Below the pieces are notes generated by a model. That model was not told the origin of the DNA, made no database searches, and saw only the letters and a program-made list of their open reading frames with translations. This document shows, one piece after another, positions 44,352 to 54,219 of a stretch of DNA of 64,000 nt (its first letter is position 1; every line of letters starts with the position of its first letter). This DNA comes from Solimonas terrae (GTDB taxonomy: Bacteria > Pseudomonadota > Gammaproteobacteria > Nevskiales > Nevskiaceae). The stretch spans positions 248,001-312,000 of the forward strand of contig NZ_JAAMOW010000002.1 in NCBI RefSeq assembly GCF_011067135.1, given 5' to 3'. The position numbers and the translations under genes were made by a program.

Positions 44352-47078
44352 TCACGCCAGGATGCGCAGCTTGCGCGCACGCGCGAGCGCGTCTTCCTTG
44401 GAGTAGGCGTTGAGCTTCGCGTAGAGATTCTTGACGTGCCACTTGACCGTGCCGGCCGAGACATTCAGGTCGCGCGCGATGCTTTTGACGGACAGGCCCT
44501 GGCCGAGCAACGCGAGGATTTCACCTTCGCGGGCCGACAGCGGATTGCCGGGCGCCCGCGCCGTCGTCGGCCGCGATTCCGCCTTCGCTGCCGGCGTGCC
44601 CGGCGCGGACGGGCGGAGTTCGTCGGCAGCCGACTTCAGCAGTTCCCTGGCGGCGCCGTCCGCCTCGCTCTTGAGCAGGCGCTCGATCAGCGGCAGGGCG
44701 GCGCTGCCCAGATCGGGCAGTACGCGCCGCATGTTCGTTTCGCAGGCGACGCCGAGCAGCTCCCGAGCCAGTCGCTGTGCTTCAGCGGCCTTGCCGCTGC
44801 GCAGCATCACGATCGCCCGCATCAGGCCGAGCTGGGTGGACAGCAGCCGGCGGCGATTGCGCGTGGCGGCCTCCCGTGCCGCATCGATCGTGGCCAGGCA
44901 GACCGCGACATCGTCTTCGCGGGCCAGCGCGACGGCAGCATGGGCGATCAGCGCGGCGAGCCCGATTTCGCTCCAGGCGCAGTTCTGCGCGTCACCGTGG
45001 CGGGCCGCCAGCCGGTCGAGCTGCGCCAGCAGATCGCGCACCGGCGCGCTTTGCGATTCGCCGATGGCGAGCGCCAGCTGTTCGAACAGGCTCCAGGCGA
45101 CGATGCGGTCGAGCCGTTTCCGGTAGCCGATCTCTTCGAGATGCAGCAGCGTTTCGCGGGCGGCGCGGGCATCGCCTGCCAGCCGCTGCAGACGTGCGCG
45201 CACGCGATAGGCGAACAGCACGCCGTCGGAAAAGCCGACGGCCTCGATCAGTTCGAGATAGCGATCGATGAAGTCCTGTGCCTGGTCGATGGCGCCGGTC
45301 TGGTAGAGCGCCTCCAGCAGGTAGCCCGCATAGCCGCCGGCGGCGTCGACGCCGTAGGACGTGCGCGTCAGGGCATGTTCGATGTAGTCGCTCAGCGAGT
45401 CCGTCGCCAGTTGCACGTTGCCCTGCTGCAGATGGCTGAAGCCGTTGACGATGTCGACCATCGGCCGCGGATAGTCCGGCCGTTCGCGCGTCTCGATCTG
45501 ATGGCGTTGCCGAGCCAGTTCGCGCGCGCGCTCGAAGTCGTTGGTGTACACCCTCGACAGGCTCGCCAGCTGGTTGAGCATGAACGAGTTGAAGGTGTTG
45601 ACCGGCGGGTGCCCGTGCAGCATCGGTTCGAGCATGGCAAGGCAGGCGCTGGTGTCGTCCTGTCGCAGCAGATGAAAGGCGCGCAGCAGCTGCACTTCGG
45701 TCGCCGCTTCGGCCGCGCGGGATTCGTTGTTGGCGTCGATGGCCGCGAGGTTGCGTTCGAAGTCCTCGATGCGGCTGCAGGCGAGCTGTGCCCAGGCCAG
45801 GCACAGGCTGATGTTGAGGCGTTTCTGCAGGCTTTCCGCCGGCACCGCATCGCACCACTTCAGCAGTTCCACGAAATTGGCGCCGTTGATCATGCGTCGC
45901 GCCGCGCGGTCGATCAGTTCGACGACGAAATCGACGTCGTTCGCCAGCGTTGCGTGACGCATTGCCTCCACGTGCAGCTTCTGCCCGGCAAACCAGCGGC
46001 TCGCCCGATGGTGGATGGCGCGCAGCTCCTGTTCGTCCCGCCTTTGCAGACGGCGATTGAGGAATTCGGCAAACAGCCGGTGAAAGCGATACCAGGGTTC
46101 CGCGTCGCCGGTGTCGATCGCGATCAGGAACAGGTTTTCGTTCTCGAAGCGCGCCAGATGCTCCGCCGTGCGTGTATCGCCGGTGAGCAGTTCACAGAGC
46201 TCGCGATTGAAGCGGCGGCATGCCGACACGCGAACCAGGAAATCGAGTTCCGCATCGGACAGGTGCTCGACGACGGTGGTTTCGAGATAGCGTTCCAGCG
46301 CGTCCGCACGCGACAGTGACTGCTTGCCCTCGCGTGCGAGGAACTGCTCCGGGTCCTTTTCCTTGCGCAAGGTGAAGGCCATCAGCTGCAGGCCGGCGGC
46401 CCAGCCATCGGTGATGTCGTGCAGGGTCTGTTCCTGGCTCGCGCCCAGTTGCAGGCCCTGACCTTGCAGAAAGCGATGCGTCTCGTCGCGGCTGAAACGC
46501 AACTCGGAGAATTCCAGTTCGGTGATCTCGTCGGCCGCGCGCAGGCGCGCAGTCTGCAGCGGCGGCCGCGTGCGCGAGCTGAGCACCAGATGAAAATGTC
46601 CGGGTGCGATCGCCAGCCAGCGGTCGAGCAGCTTCAGGGTGCCGAACGATGCAATGTGATGCAGATCGTCGATGACCAGATAGATCTCGTCGTCCTGGCT
46701 GCAGACGTCGTCGATCAGCGAGGCAATCAAGGGCCGCCAAGCCTTGGCGCCGGAACGCAGATAGACGTGCAGCGCTTCCTTGTCGATCGTCACGCCGGCC
46801 TGCAGCAGGCTCTCGACCAGATAGCAGGCGGCCAGGGTGTCGTTGTCGTCGACGCCGGCGTTGTACCAGCCGACCTTCGCGCCCTGCGCCAGCAGCCGGT
46901 GTCGCCATTGCGTCAGCAGCATGGTCTTGCCGCATCCGGCCGGACCCTGTACCAGCACCAGTCTGCGGCTGCGGCCGTCGTCGAGCCGCTGCAGCATGGC
47001 ATCGCGGCTCACCGGCGCATTGCCGACACGCGGGGGTGCCAGCTTGGTGCGGATCAGTGGCAGATCGCCGGTGCTCAT
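44352..47078 (-). CDS. MalT/AlkS-like LuxR-family regulator with STAND ATPase
   Basis: 908 residues. N-terminal NTPase: Walker A GPAGCGKT at residues 45-52, Walker B-like IYLVIDDLHHIASFG, then a helical arm and TPR-like repeats through the middle, and a C-terminal LuxR HTH (LSAREGEILALLGQGLSVKS, IARDLNVSAGTVKWHVKNLY). MalT and the alkane regulator AlkS share this layout; both are ATP-dependent activators triggered by a small ligand. It diverges from an acyl-CoA synthetase gene across 212 bp, with the TonB receptor next, so it probably activates that operon. The ligand is not readable. Confidence 0.93.
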   Translation of the reverse strand: MSTGDLPLIRTKLAPPRVGNAPVSRDAMLQRLDDGRSRRLVLVQGPAGCGKTMLLTQWRHRLLAQGAKVGWYNAGVDDNDTLAACYLVESLLQAGVTIDKEALHVYLRSGAKAWRPLIASLIDDVCSQDDEIYLVIDDLHHIASFGTLKLLDRWLAIAPGHFHLVLSSRTRPPLQTARLRAADEITELEFSELRFSRDETHRFLQGQGLQLGASQEQTLHDITDGWAAGLQLMAFTLRKEKDPEQFLAREGKQSLSRADALERYLETTVVEHLSDAELDFLVRVSACRRFNRELCELLTGDTRTAEHLARFENENLFLIAIDTGDAEPWYRFHRLFAEFLNRRLQRRDEQELRAIHHRASRWFAGQKLHVEAMRHATLANDVDFVVELIDRAARRMINGANFVELLKWCDAVPAESLQKRLNISLCLAWAQLACSRIEDFERNLAAIDANNESRAAEAATEVQLLRAFHLLRQDDTSACLAMLEPMLHGHPPVNTFNSFMLNQLASLSRVYTNDFERARELARQRHQIETRERPDYPRPMVDIVNGFSHLQQGNVQLATDSLSDYIEHALTRTSYGVDAAGGYAGYLLEALYQTGAIDQAQDFIDRYLELIEAVGFSDGVLFAYRVRARLQRLAGDARAARETLLHLEEIGYRKRLDRIVAWSLFEQLALAIGESQSAPVRDLLAQLDRLAARHGDAQNCAWSEIGLAALIAHAAVALAREDDVAVCLATIDAAREAATRNRRRLLSTQLGLMRAIVMLRSGKAAEAQRLARELLGVACETNMRRVLPDLGSAALPLIERLLKSEADGAARELLKSAADELRPSAPGTPAAKAESRPTTARAPGNPLSAREGEILALLGQGLSVKSIARDLNVSAGTVKWHVKNLYAKLNAYSKEDALARARKLRILA

Positions 47079-47290
47079 TGCAGCGTCGGGCCTCGCATGC
47101 CTTCAGGTTCTCCGGGACGCGGCCCGCTCTGTTGCGCGGCGGCTGCCGCGGCGGGTTCGTCGTTCGCGACGAGGATAGCTTTCCGCGCGGCGTCGCGGGC
47201 ACGGGTCGGTGACGCCCCCCCAACTTGGAGAGGGGTGGTTCACGCCGCGGGCTCTGTAGTCTGGCCGCCACGCCGCATCGACGAGACGCC

Positions 47291-48847
47291 ATGGCAACGA
47301 CATACCTCACGCAGGCGATACACCGCGCACGCACCCTGCATCCCGAACGGCCGGCAACGGTGTTCGGCGATCGCCGCCGAAGCTACGGCGAGCTTGCCGA
47401 ACGCGTGCCACGGCTCGCCGCCGGCCTGCGGCAACTGGGTCTGAAGCCCGGTGACCGGGTCGGCATTCTTGCGCTGAATTCGGACCGCTATCTCGAACTG
47501 TATTACGCCGTCTGGTGGGCCGGCGGTATCGTCAATCCGATCAACACGCGCTGGAGCGTACGCGAAATGGCGTACTCGCTGGACGACTGCCGGACGCAGA
47601 TCGTGTTCATCGACGACGCATTTGCGGTGCGCGCCGAGGAGCTGTCGCAGCGCTCGACCTCGCTGCAGACGATCGTTCACTGCGGCGACGGTGCCGCGCC
47701 CGGCGGCATGCACGACTACGAGCAATTGATTGCGGACCACGCGCCGGTCGATGACGCGATGCGCTGCAACGACGATCTGGCCGGCGTTTTCTATACCGGC
47801 GGCACCACCGGGTTTCCGAAGGGCGTGATGCTGTCGCATGCCAACCTGTGGAGCAGCGTGATGACGGTGATGGAGCACATCGCGCCACCGTACGCGGTCG
47901 GCCTGCATGTGGCGCCGATGTTCCATCTCGCCGACGGCATGTTCCTGATGGCGATGACCCTGCGCGCCTGCACGCAGGTGATCGTGCCGGCGTTCGAGCC
48001 TGCTGCGGTGACCGAGGTCATTCGCCGTGAGCGGGTCGGTGCCGTGCTGATGGTGCCGACCATGATCCAGATGATGGTGGATCATCCGGATTTCGACGCG
48101 GCGGCGGTCAGCTCGCTGCGGCATATCGCCTACGGCGCGTCGCCGATCAGCGAGGCGCTGCTGGAACGTGCGATGGAACGCATGCCCGATGCCCGCTTCC
48201 TGCAAGCCTACGGGCTGACGGAAATGTCGCCGGTGGTCAGCTTCCTGTTGCCGGAGCAGCATCATCGGGGCAGCAGCAAGCAGCGCTCGGCCGGCACCCC
48301 GGCGCCCTGCGTCGAAGTGCGGATCGTCGACGCCGATGGCCGTCAGCTGCCGGCCGGCAGTGTCGGCGAAATCGCTGCGCGCGGGCCCGGCGTCATGCAG
48401 GGCTACTGGGGAAAGCCCGAACTCAGCGCGTCGGTGCTGCGCGACGGCTGGCTGTACACCGGCGACGGCGCCTATCTCGACAGGGACGGCTTTCTGTTCA
48501 TCGTCGATCGCGTCAAGGACATGATCGTCAGCGGCGGCGAAAACGTGTTTTCGGCCGAGGTCGAGAACGCCGTTGCCCAGCATCCGGCAGTCGCGGCCTG
48601 CGCGGTGATCGGCATTCCGGACGCGCGCTGGGGCGAATCGGTTCACGCGGTCATCGTTTGCCGGGCCGGTGTACCCGCGCCGACCTTCGAGGAAATCCGC
48701 GAGCACTGCCGCGCGCTGATCGCCGGCTACAAGTGCCCCAACAGCATCGAAATGCGCGACACCTTGCCGCTGTCAGGCGCCGGCAAGGTGCTGAAGACGG
48801 CGCTGCGCGAACCGTACTGGCAGGACCGGCAACGTCGCGTCGGTTGA
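47291..48847 (+). CDS. AMP-dependent acyl-CoA synthetase/ligase
   Basis: 518 residues, ANL superfamily. P-loop GVFYTGGTTGFPKGVMLSHA, A5 motif QAYGLTEMSPVVSF, A7-A8 region GWLYTGDGAYLDRDGFLFIV followed by DRVKDMIVSGGENVFSAEVE, and the C-terminal catalytic Lys in LSGAGKVLKTALREP. It activates a carboxylic acid to its CoA ester. Start MATTYLTQAIHRARTLHPER. It leads the plus-strand run to the TonB receptor (96-bp gap) and faces the MalT/AlkS-like gene. It resembles the fatty-acid or AlkK group. Confidence 0.94.
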   Translation: MATTYLTQAIHRARTLHPERPATVFGDRRRSYGELAERVPRLAAGLRQLGLKPGDRVGILALNSDRYLELYYAVWWAGGIVNPINTRWSVREMAYSLDDCRTQIVFIDDAFAVRAEELSQRSTSLQTIVHCGDGAAPGGMHDYEQLIADHAPVDDAMRCNDDLAGVFYTGGTTGFPKGVMLSHANLWSSVMTVMEHIAPPYAVGLHVAPMFHLADGMFLMAMTLRACTQVIVPAFEPAAVTEVIRRERVGAVLMVPTMIQMMVDHPDFDAAAVSSLRHIAYGASPISEALLERAMERMPDARFLQAYGLTEMSPVVSFLLPEQHHRGSSKQRSAGTPAPCVEVRIVDADGRQLPAGSVGEIAARGPGVMQGYWGKPELSASVLRDGWLYTGDGAYLDRDGFLFIVDRVKDMIVSGGENVFSAEVENAVAQHPAVAACAVIGIPDARWGESVHAVIVCRAGVPAPTFEEIREHCRALIAGYKCPNSIEMRDTLPLSGAGKVLKTALREPYWQDRQRRVG

Positions 48848-48943
48848 CGCACGAACACGCGACATCGCCGATCGATGCGATGTCGTGACAAGACAATCAA
48901 GCCGGCGGGCCATGGCTCACAGCCGGCGACGAGGAGAGAACGA

Positions 48944-51442
48944 ATGCGCGTCCACATGGCGGCAGCTGCGATCCTGATGCTGGCGACCGGCATTGCGCGG
49001 GCTCAGGACGAATCGGCCGGCGTCGCCGGATCTGCAGCGGCAGATCAGTCTTCAGGCAGCACGGATGCGGGCCCCGCAGATTCATCTTCCCTGTCGTCGA
49101 CCTCGACGGCGGCCGATGCGGCGGATGCGTCCGGTGGCGACGCGGTGCCGGCCGATGCTCGTGCCGACGCGAACCCGACACCGCCGTCACCGCCGGGCGA
49201 GGCGGCGGCCGACGCGCCGACGAGCGCGCCGCCATCCGTCGTGGCGACGATTCCCGTGCCGCAGAATCCGCCGCCGGTGCCGCCTGGCGGAAGCGCCGCG
49301 GCACCACAGCAGATTGCCGAGATCGTCGTCACGGCAACCAAGCGCGAACAGTCGCTGCGTCAGATTCCCGCAAGCATCACCGCGCTTGGCGGCGCGGATC
49401 TGGAACGTCGCGGCGCCCAGGGTGTCGAGGACATCGCGCGGCTAGTGCCGGGCGTGAACTTCACCGCCGATTCGGTCAATGCCTCGCAGGTGACGATTCG
49501 CGGCATTTCGACGACGACGCTCGGCAATCCGACCACCGGTGTGCTGTTCGGCGACGTGTCGTTCACCGATGCCTATCTGCCGCGTGTCACGCTCGATCCC
49601 AATCCCTTCGACATGAAGTCGGTCGAAGTGCTGAAGGGGCCGCAGGGAACGCTGTTCGGTTCCGCGGCGCTCAATGGCGCGATCCGCTACGTGCCCGAGC
49701 CGCCGAAGTTCGGTGAATACGAGACGCGCTGGTTCGCGCAGTACAGCATGGTCGATGGCGGTGGCGAAGCCCCGACCTACGGCGCCGCCGTCAATCTGCC
49801 GTTCGGCGATGAGCTGGCGCTGCGCATGATGGCCTTCAAGCGCAAGTCGCCGGGCTGGATCGACAATACGCACACCGGCGAGCACGACATCAACAGCGTC
49901 GGGCAGGAAGGCGCGCGCGGCATCCTCGGCTGGCGCCCCGGCGACAATCTGGATGTGCATCTCAGCTATGTCTGGCAGCAGACCAATGTGCGTGATTCGC
50001 CATACGCGGAAGACCGCAGCGGCGAGCTGACGCGCGACACCACGAGCAGACCGAGCCCGGTCGACAGTCAGTACCGGCTCGCCGATCTGGTCGCGCGCTA
50101 CTCGTTCGAAAGCATGGACCTGGTGTCCGATACGGCCTGGGTCGACAAGTCCGCGCACAAGGCACTGGATGCGTCCACCGATCTGACCGGCAGCACGTTT
50201 CCATACGTGCTGCTCGACGATGTCGATGGCTCCGACACCTACAGCCAGGAACTGCGTCTGGTGTCGACCGACACCAGCTCGCCGTGGCGCTGGGTGACCG
50301 GCGTGTTCGGCATGCATCAGTCCCTGAATTTCGTGCCGGAGTATTCCGTTGCGCTGACGCCGGGGTTCGATCTTCAGGCGCTGGCCGGCGCGCTCGATCT
50401 GCCGATCCAGGGCCTGCTGGCGCAGGGCGACTCGGTCAATCTTCTGCGGGTACGCACGCAGGCGACGATCGAGGAGCTGGCGCTGTTCGGCGATGTCACG
50501 CGTCGCCTGGGCGATTCGGTGGAGCTGAGCATCGGCGGCCGCCTGTATCACTCACGGTCAGGTGGCAGCGTGCTGCAGGATGGCGCGCTGGTGCTGCTCA
50601 CGGGTGCACTGCAGAACGACAACCGGGGCGTCATCAAGGCGTCCGGCTTCAATCCCAAGGCCTCCGCGCTCTGGCACATCACCCACGACGTGCTGGTCTA
50701 CACGGCGGTGTCGAAAGGCTTTCGCAACGGTGGCCTGCAGCCCGGCTTCACGACGCCGCTGTCGGCCAAGCAGGCGCCGGATCGCTTTACCGCGGACACG
50801 CTGTGGAACTACGAGGCCGGCACACGCACGCAGTGGCTGGACAATACGCTGCATGTCGACGCGACCGCGTTCTACGTCGACTGGAAGAACCCGCAGATCC
50901 TGCTCGGCGATTCCGTGCTTCATCTTCCGTATCTGGACAATGCCGGTCGCGTGAAGAGCGTCGGTATCGAAACGGCCGTGCAGTGGTTGCCGGCGTGGGC
51001 GCCGGGCCTGTCGATCAATGCATCGGCCGCCTGGACTCGCACGGAAACTGCCGAGGCCTTCGAGGGGCAGACCGGCGCGACGTTGCCGAAGGGCACGCCA
51101 TGGCCGTACGCGGCGCGCTGGCAGACCGCCACGACCGTCTCCTACGCGCACGAGTTCGGCGACTGGACCGCGGAAGCCGGCGTGACGCACAGCTGGCTCA
51201 GCAAGGCCTGGGCCGATCTCGAACAGACCGAGCCGGTCTTCGACTATCAGCAATGGGACGCGCAGCTGAATCTGTCCAATGCGGCGATCCGCTGGCTGCC
51301 CGAGATCGGCGTCACCGTGAGCAACCTCGCCAACGAACGCGGCATTGCCAACGTCATCGTCGGCGGTGTGGTGACGCGGGTCGACAAAGTCACCTACATC
51401 CAGCCGCGCGCAGTGCTGCTGCGGCTCAGCGGGAGTTTCTGA
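48944..51442 (+). CDS. TonB-dependent outer-membrane receptor (copy 2)
   Basis: 832 residues. Signal peptide MRVHMAAAAILMLATGIARA, then a very long Ser/Ala/Pro/Asp-rich linker of roughly 100 residues before the plug (IAEIVVTATKREQSLRQIPA). Plug: LGGADLERRGAQGVEDIARL, VPGVNFTADSVNASQVTIRG and EVLKGPQGTLFGSAALNGAI. The barrel ends AVLLRLSGSF. GAGGAGAG precedes the ATG. Its stop overlaps the hydrolase start (TGATG at 51440-51444). Clearly paralogous to copies 1 and 3, including the ELRLVST barrel strands (QELRLVSTDTSSPWRWVTGV). The substrate is unknown; the operon suggests an ester or acyl compound. Confidence 0.93.
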   Translation: MRVHMAAAAILMLATGIARAQDESAGVAGSAAADQSSGSTDAGPADSSSLSSTSTAADAADASGGDAVPADARADANPTPPSPPGEAAADAPTSAPPSVVATIPVPQNPPPVPPGGSAAAPQQIAEIVVTATKREQSLRQIPASITALGGADLERRGAQGVEDIARLVPGVNFTADSVNASQVTIRGISTTTLGNPTTGVLFGDVSFTDAYLPRVTLDPNPFDMKSVEVLKGPQGTLFGSAALNGAIRYVPEPPKFGEYETRWFAQYSMVDGGGEAPTYGAAVNLPFGDELALRMMAFKRKSPGWIDNTHTGEHDINSVGQEGARGILGWRPGDNLDVHLSYVWQQTNVRDSPYAEDRSGELTRDTTSRPSPVDSQYRLADLVARYSFESMDLVSDTAWVDKSAHKALDASTDLTGSTFPYVLLDDVDGSDTYSQELRLVSTDTSSPWRWVTGVFGMHQSLNFVPEYSVALTPGFDLQALAGALDLPIQGLLAQGDSVNLLRVRTQATIEELALFGDVTRRLGDSVELSIGGRLYHSRSGGSVLQDGALVLLTGALQNDNRGVIKASGFNPKASALWHITHDVLVYTAVSKGFRNGGLQPGFTTPLSAKQAPDRFTADTLWNYEAGTRTQWLDNTLHVDATAFYVDWKNPQILLGDSVLHLPYLDNAGRVKSVGIETAVQWLPAWAPGLSINASAAWTRTETAEAFEGQTGATLPKGTPWPYAARWQTATTVSYAHEFGDWTAEAGVTHSWLSKAWADLEQTEPVFDYQQWDAQLNLSNAAIRWLPEIGVTVSNLANERGIANVIVGGVVTRVDKVTYIQPRAVLLRLSGSF

Positions 51443-52281
51443 TGGCAACGATATCGACGCCGAACTATCCGGACAGCTTGCCCTTGCCCGAGGTCTACGA
51501 GGGTGGGGCGGGCACGCCGCTGGTGCTGATTCACGGCTTTGGCGGCAACTGGCGCATGTGGAAGCCGGTGCTGCCGATCCTCGAGCGGCATCATCGCGTG
51601 ATCGTGCCGACGCTGCCGGGCCACTCCGGCGGCGTGCGTCTGCGCAGGCGGGCGACGCCGGCCAGCATCGCCGACGCGCTGGCGGAACAACTGCGTGCAC
51701 GAGGGCTCGATCAGGCGCATGTCGTCGGTCAGTCGCTCGGCGGTTACATGGCCGTGGAAATGGCGCGGCGCGGCGTCGCCAGGTCGGTGCTGGGCATCTC
51801 GCCGGGCGGTGCCTGGAAGACCGACGCCGATCAGAAGGCGCTACTCGGCCGGATCCGCAAGAGCTTCAGGCTGATGCCCTATCTGCGGCCGCTGTTGTCG
51901 CCGCTGCTGCAAATCCGCTCGCTGCGCAAGCGGGTGCTGCGTGATGAAATGGAACACGGCGACAAGATGTCGCCCGCCGAAGTGCGCGGCATGCTGCACC
52001 ACGCCCTGAACTGTCCCATCGCCCGGGAATTCCTTGACGAGGGCATCGCGCAGATCGAGGCGCTGCCCGCCGATAACCGGGTGCCGGTGCGCATCGTCTG
52101 GTGCGGCAATGACCGCGTGCTCACCTTCAGGGAATTCGGTCAGCCGTTCCTCGATCGTCTCGGCCTGAAAACCCACGGCGTGCTGCGCGGCTGCGGACAC
52201 AATCCGATGTACGACGATCCCGAGGCGGTCGCCGGCGCCATTCTCGATTTCATCGGTTCGGTCGAACGTGAAACGGACTAG
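51442..52281 (+). CDS. Alpha/beta hydrolase coupled to TonB receptor 2
   Basis: 279 residues. Oxyanion VLIHGFGGNWRMWKPVLPIL, nucleophile VVGQSLGGYMAVEMARRG, late Asp in RIVWCGNDRVLTFREFG and His in LRGCGHNPMYDDPEAV. Long cap region (SFRLMPYLRPLLSPLLQIRS). It is a clear paralogue of the 57746-58609 hydrolase (same WxxW-PVL, ISPxGAW, MEHG motifs). Its ATG overlaps the receptor's TGA. Substrate unknown; ester or lactone hydrolysis expected. Its TAG stop shares two bases with a MITE-like element. Confidence 0.9.
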   Translation: MATISTPNYPDSLPLPEVYEGGAGTPLVLIHGFGGNWRMWKPVLPILERHHRVIVPTLPGHSGGVRLRRRATPASIADALAEQLRARGLDQAHVVGQSLGGYMAVEMARRGVARSVLGISPGGAWKTDADQKALLGRIRKSFRLMPYLRPLLSPLLQIRSLRKRVLRDEMEHGDKMSPAEVRGMLHHALNCPIAREFLDEGIAQIEALPADNRVPVRIVWCGNDRVLTFREFGQPFLDRLGLKTHGVLRGCGHNPMYDDPEAVAGAILDFIGSVERETD

Positions 52282-52554
52282 GGCCTGTCAACACTCATCA
52301 CATCGCTGTGGCCGAGTCCGTTTTGCCGCAGCGCAAGGAACGAGGAGCGCCATGTACTTGATGTCCATGAGCGACGAGGCCGTTCGCAAAGCGAACGGCC
52401 CGCGATGCGGCAATCATCGTTTCAAGGGGGCCGGTCCCTTCGGGATGCCGTGTGGCGAGCCGCTTCTTGGGAATCAGCCAAGTGCGCGTTTCGCGCCTTG
52501 CCTGGCGGCTTGCCATGCACCACCACAGCGACGCGATTAGCGTTAACAGGCCCT
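52280..52554. mobile_element. MITE-like repeat element, copy 2 (about 275 bp)
   Basis: The same element as 31749-32016. Left end AGGGCCTGTCAACACTCATC; reverse complement of the right end AGGGCCTGTTAACGCTAATC; 32-bp ends agree at 27 positions by eye. The interior shares GCCGCAGCGCAAGGAACG, TGTACTTGATGT and CGCGCCTTGCCTGGCGGCTT, and carries a GGCCGTTCGCAAAGCGAACG hairpin at about 52379-52401 not seen in copy 1. No transposase. The gap 52282-52599 is this element plus about 45 bp before the tannase-family gene. Confidence 0.82.
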
Positions 52555-52599
52555 GGTGTCCGCATGCGGCCTTCATTCGATTTTCCGGGAGATGCGAGG

Positions 52600-54219
52600 A
52601 TGCGACGCTTGCTGTGCCTGCCTTTGCTGGCTGCCATGCCTTGGTTTGCCGCCTGCTCGTCCGCCGAAACCGCCAGCTGCGGGAAGCTCGCCAGCGTGCC
52701 GATCGACCACGGCGAGATCGTCGCGGCCGAACGCGTGCGCGGTGGTTTTCATTTCAACTGGCGGACTGCGCTGATCGGCATTCCCGGCTTCCGCTTGCCA
52801 GCGTCCTGCCGCGTCGAGCTGCGTCTGCATCCTTCGCCGGAATCGGATATTCATGTCCGCGTCTGGCTGCCGGAGGCGCAGCGCTGGAACGGGCGCTTCC
52901 AGGGCATCGGCAACGGCGGCTTTGCCGGTTCGATCGACACCATGAGCATGACCGTCGCGCTGGGTGCGGGCTACGCGGTGGCGGCAACCGATACCGGACA
53001 TGAAGGCAAGGACACCGATGGCAGCTGGGCGCTGCATCGACCGGATCTGATCGAGGATTTCGGCTATCGCGCCATTCACGAAACGGCGGACGTCGGGCAA
53101 AGGCTGGTCGCGGCGTATTACGGGCGCGACGCGCAGCACCGCTATTTCAGCAGCGGTTCCAATGGCGGCCGCGAAGCCCTGATGGAAGCGCAGCGTTTTC
53201 CGGACGACTATGACGGCATTCTCGCGGGTTGCCCGGCAGCAGACGGTACCGCCTTGCTGGCAACGCATGCCTGGATACAGCAGACGCAACTCAAGGACCC
53301 GGCCGCCTGGATTCCACCGGCGAAGCTGCACGCGATCGCGGCGGCCATGCTCGCGGCCTGCGACACGCTCGACGGCGTCAAGGACGGGTTGATCGAGGAC
53401 CCGCGTCGCTGCGACTTCAAACCCGAGTCGATGCAGTGCAAGGGCAAGGATGGCGACGACTGCCTGACCGCCGCGCAGGTGCATTCCCTGGAGGCGATAC
53501 AGTCCGGGCCCGGTCAGGTCGGCGATCGCCTGCTGCCGGGGTTCGAGCCCGGCGGCGAGAACAGCGATCTGTACAAGCAGTGGATCACCGGGTCCAGGCC
53601 GCGCACCTCCACGGGCTACATCTACTCGCTGGAGTTCAACCGCTACCTGATTCGCCAGGACCCGGGCTGGCGGCTTGAACAATTCGATGTGGCCCGCGAT
53701 CTTGCCTTTGCCGATCACGGCATCATGGGACAGGTCTATAACGCCACCAGTCCCGATCTCGCGCGCTTTGCCGCTCACGGCGGCAAGCTGATCCTCTACC
53801 ACGGCTGGAACGATCCGGCGCTGCCGCCGCAGAAGACCATCCAGTACTACCAGAGCGTGCAGGCGCGTCTCGGTACGGACGCGGTGCAGGGCTTCGTGAG
53901 GTTGTACATGGTGCCGGGCATGGAGCATTGCTTCGGCGGCCCCGGACCGAACTCGCTGGGCCAGGTCCCGGGCGGCGGCGACGATCGGCCGGGAAGCGAC
54001 GTGAATGCGGCGCTGCATCGCTGGGTGGAGCAGGGTGTCGCGCCGGGCGCGATCATCGCCGCGAAATATCCGGGCGACTTGAAGCCATTGCTGGCCCCGA
54101 GCCGGAGCAAGCCGGAGATGACGCGGCCGCTGTGTCCGTACCCGCAATTCGCGAAGTGGTCCGGTCACGGCAGCCCCGACGACGCAGGCAATTTCCATTG
54201 CGAGTTGCCGCAGAACTGA
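52600..54219 (+). CDS. Tannase/feruloyl esterase-family lipoprotein
   Basis: 539 residues with a lipoprotein signal (MRRLLCLPLLAAMPWFAACS; lipobox FAAC). Serine elbow SSGSNGGREALMEAQRFPDD, GCPAADGTALLATHAWIQQT, LILYHGWNDPALPPQKTIQY with the Asp, and the His-Cys pair in MEHCFGGPGP. Family members carry a Cys immediately before the Ser that bonds the HC Cys; here the residue before Ser is Gly (GSNGG), so this disulfide may be missing. GAGG precedes the ATG. It would cleave aromatic esters in the periplasm. Substrate unproven. Confidence 0.9.
   Translation: MRRLLCLPLLAAMPWFAACSSAETASCGKLASVPIDHGEIVAAERVRGGFHFNWRTALIGIPGFRLPASCRVELRLHPSPESDIHVRVWLPEAQRWNGRFQGIGNGGFAGSIDTMSMTVALGAGYAVAATDTGHEGKDTDGSWALHRPDLIEDFGYRAIHETADVGQRLVAAYYGRDAQHRYFSSGSNGGREALMEAQRFPDDYDGILAGCPAADGTALLATHAWIQQTQLKDPAAWIPPAKLHAIAAAMLAACDTLDGVKDGLIEDPRRCDFKPESMQCKGKDGDDCLTAAQVHSLEAIQSGPGQVGDRLLPGFEPGGENSDLYKQWITGSRPRTSTGYIYSLEFNRYLIRQDPGWRLEQFDVARDLAFADHGIMGQVYNATSPDLARFAAHGGKLILYHGWNDPALPPQKTIQYYQSVQARLGTDAVQGFVRLYMVPGMEHCFGGPGPNSLGQVPGGGDDRPGSDVNAALHRWVEQGVAPGAIIAAKYPGDLKPLLAPSRSKPEMTRPLCPYPQFAKWSGHGSPDDAGNFHCELPQN

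Noticed and set aside
47214-47235. Second CCCCTCTCCAAGTTGGGG-like hairpin beside the MalT-like gene
   Set aside because: Arms are imperfect and no T-tract follows; mentioned only as a possible relative of the 44234 hairpin.
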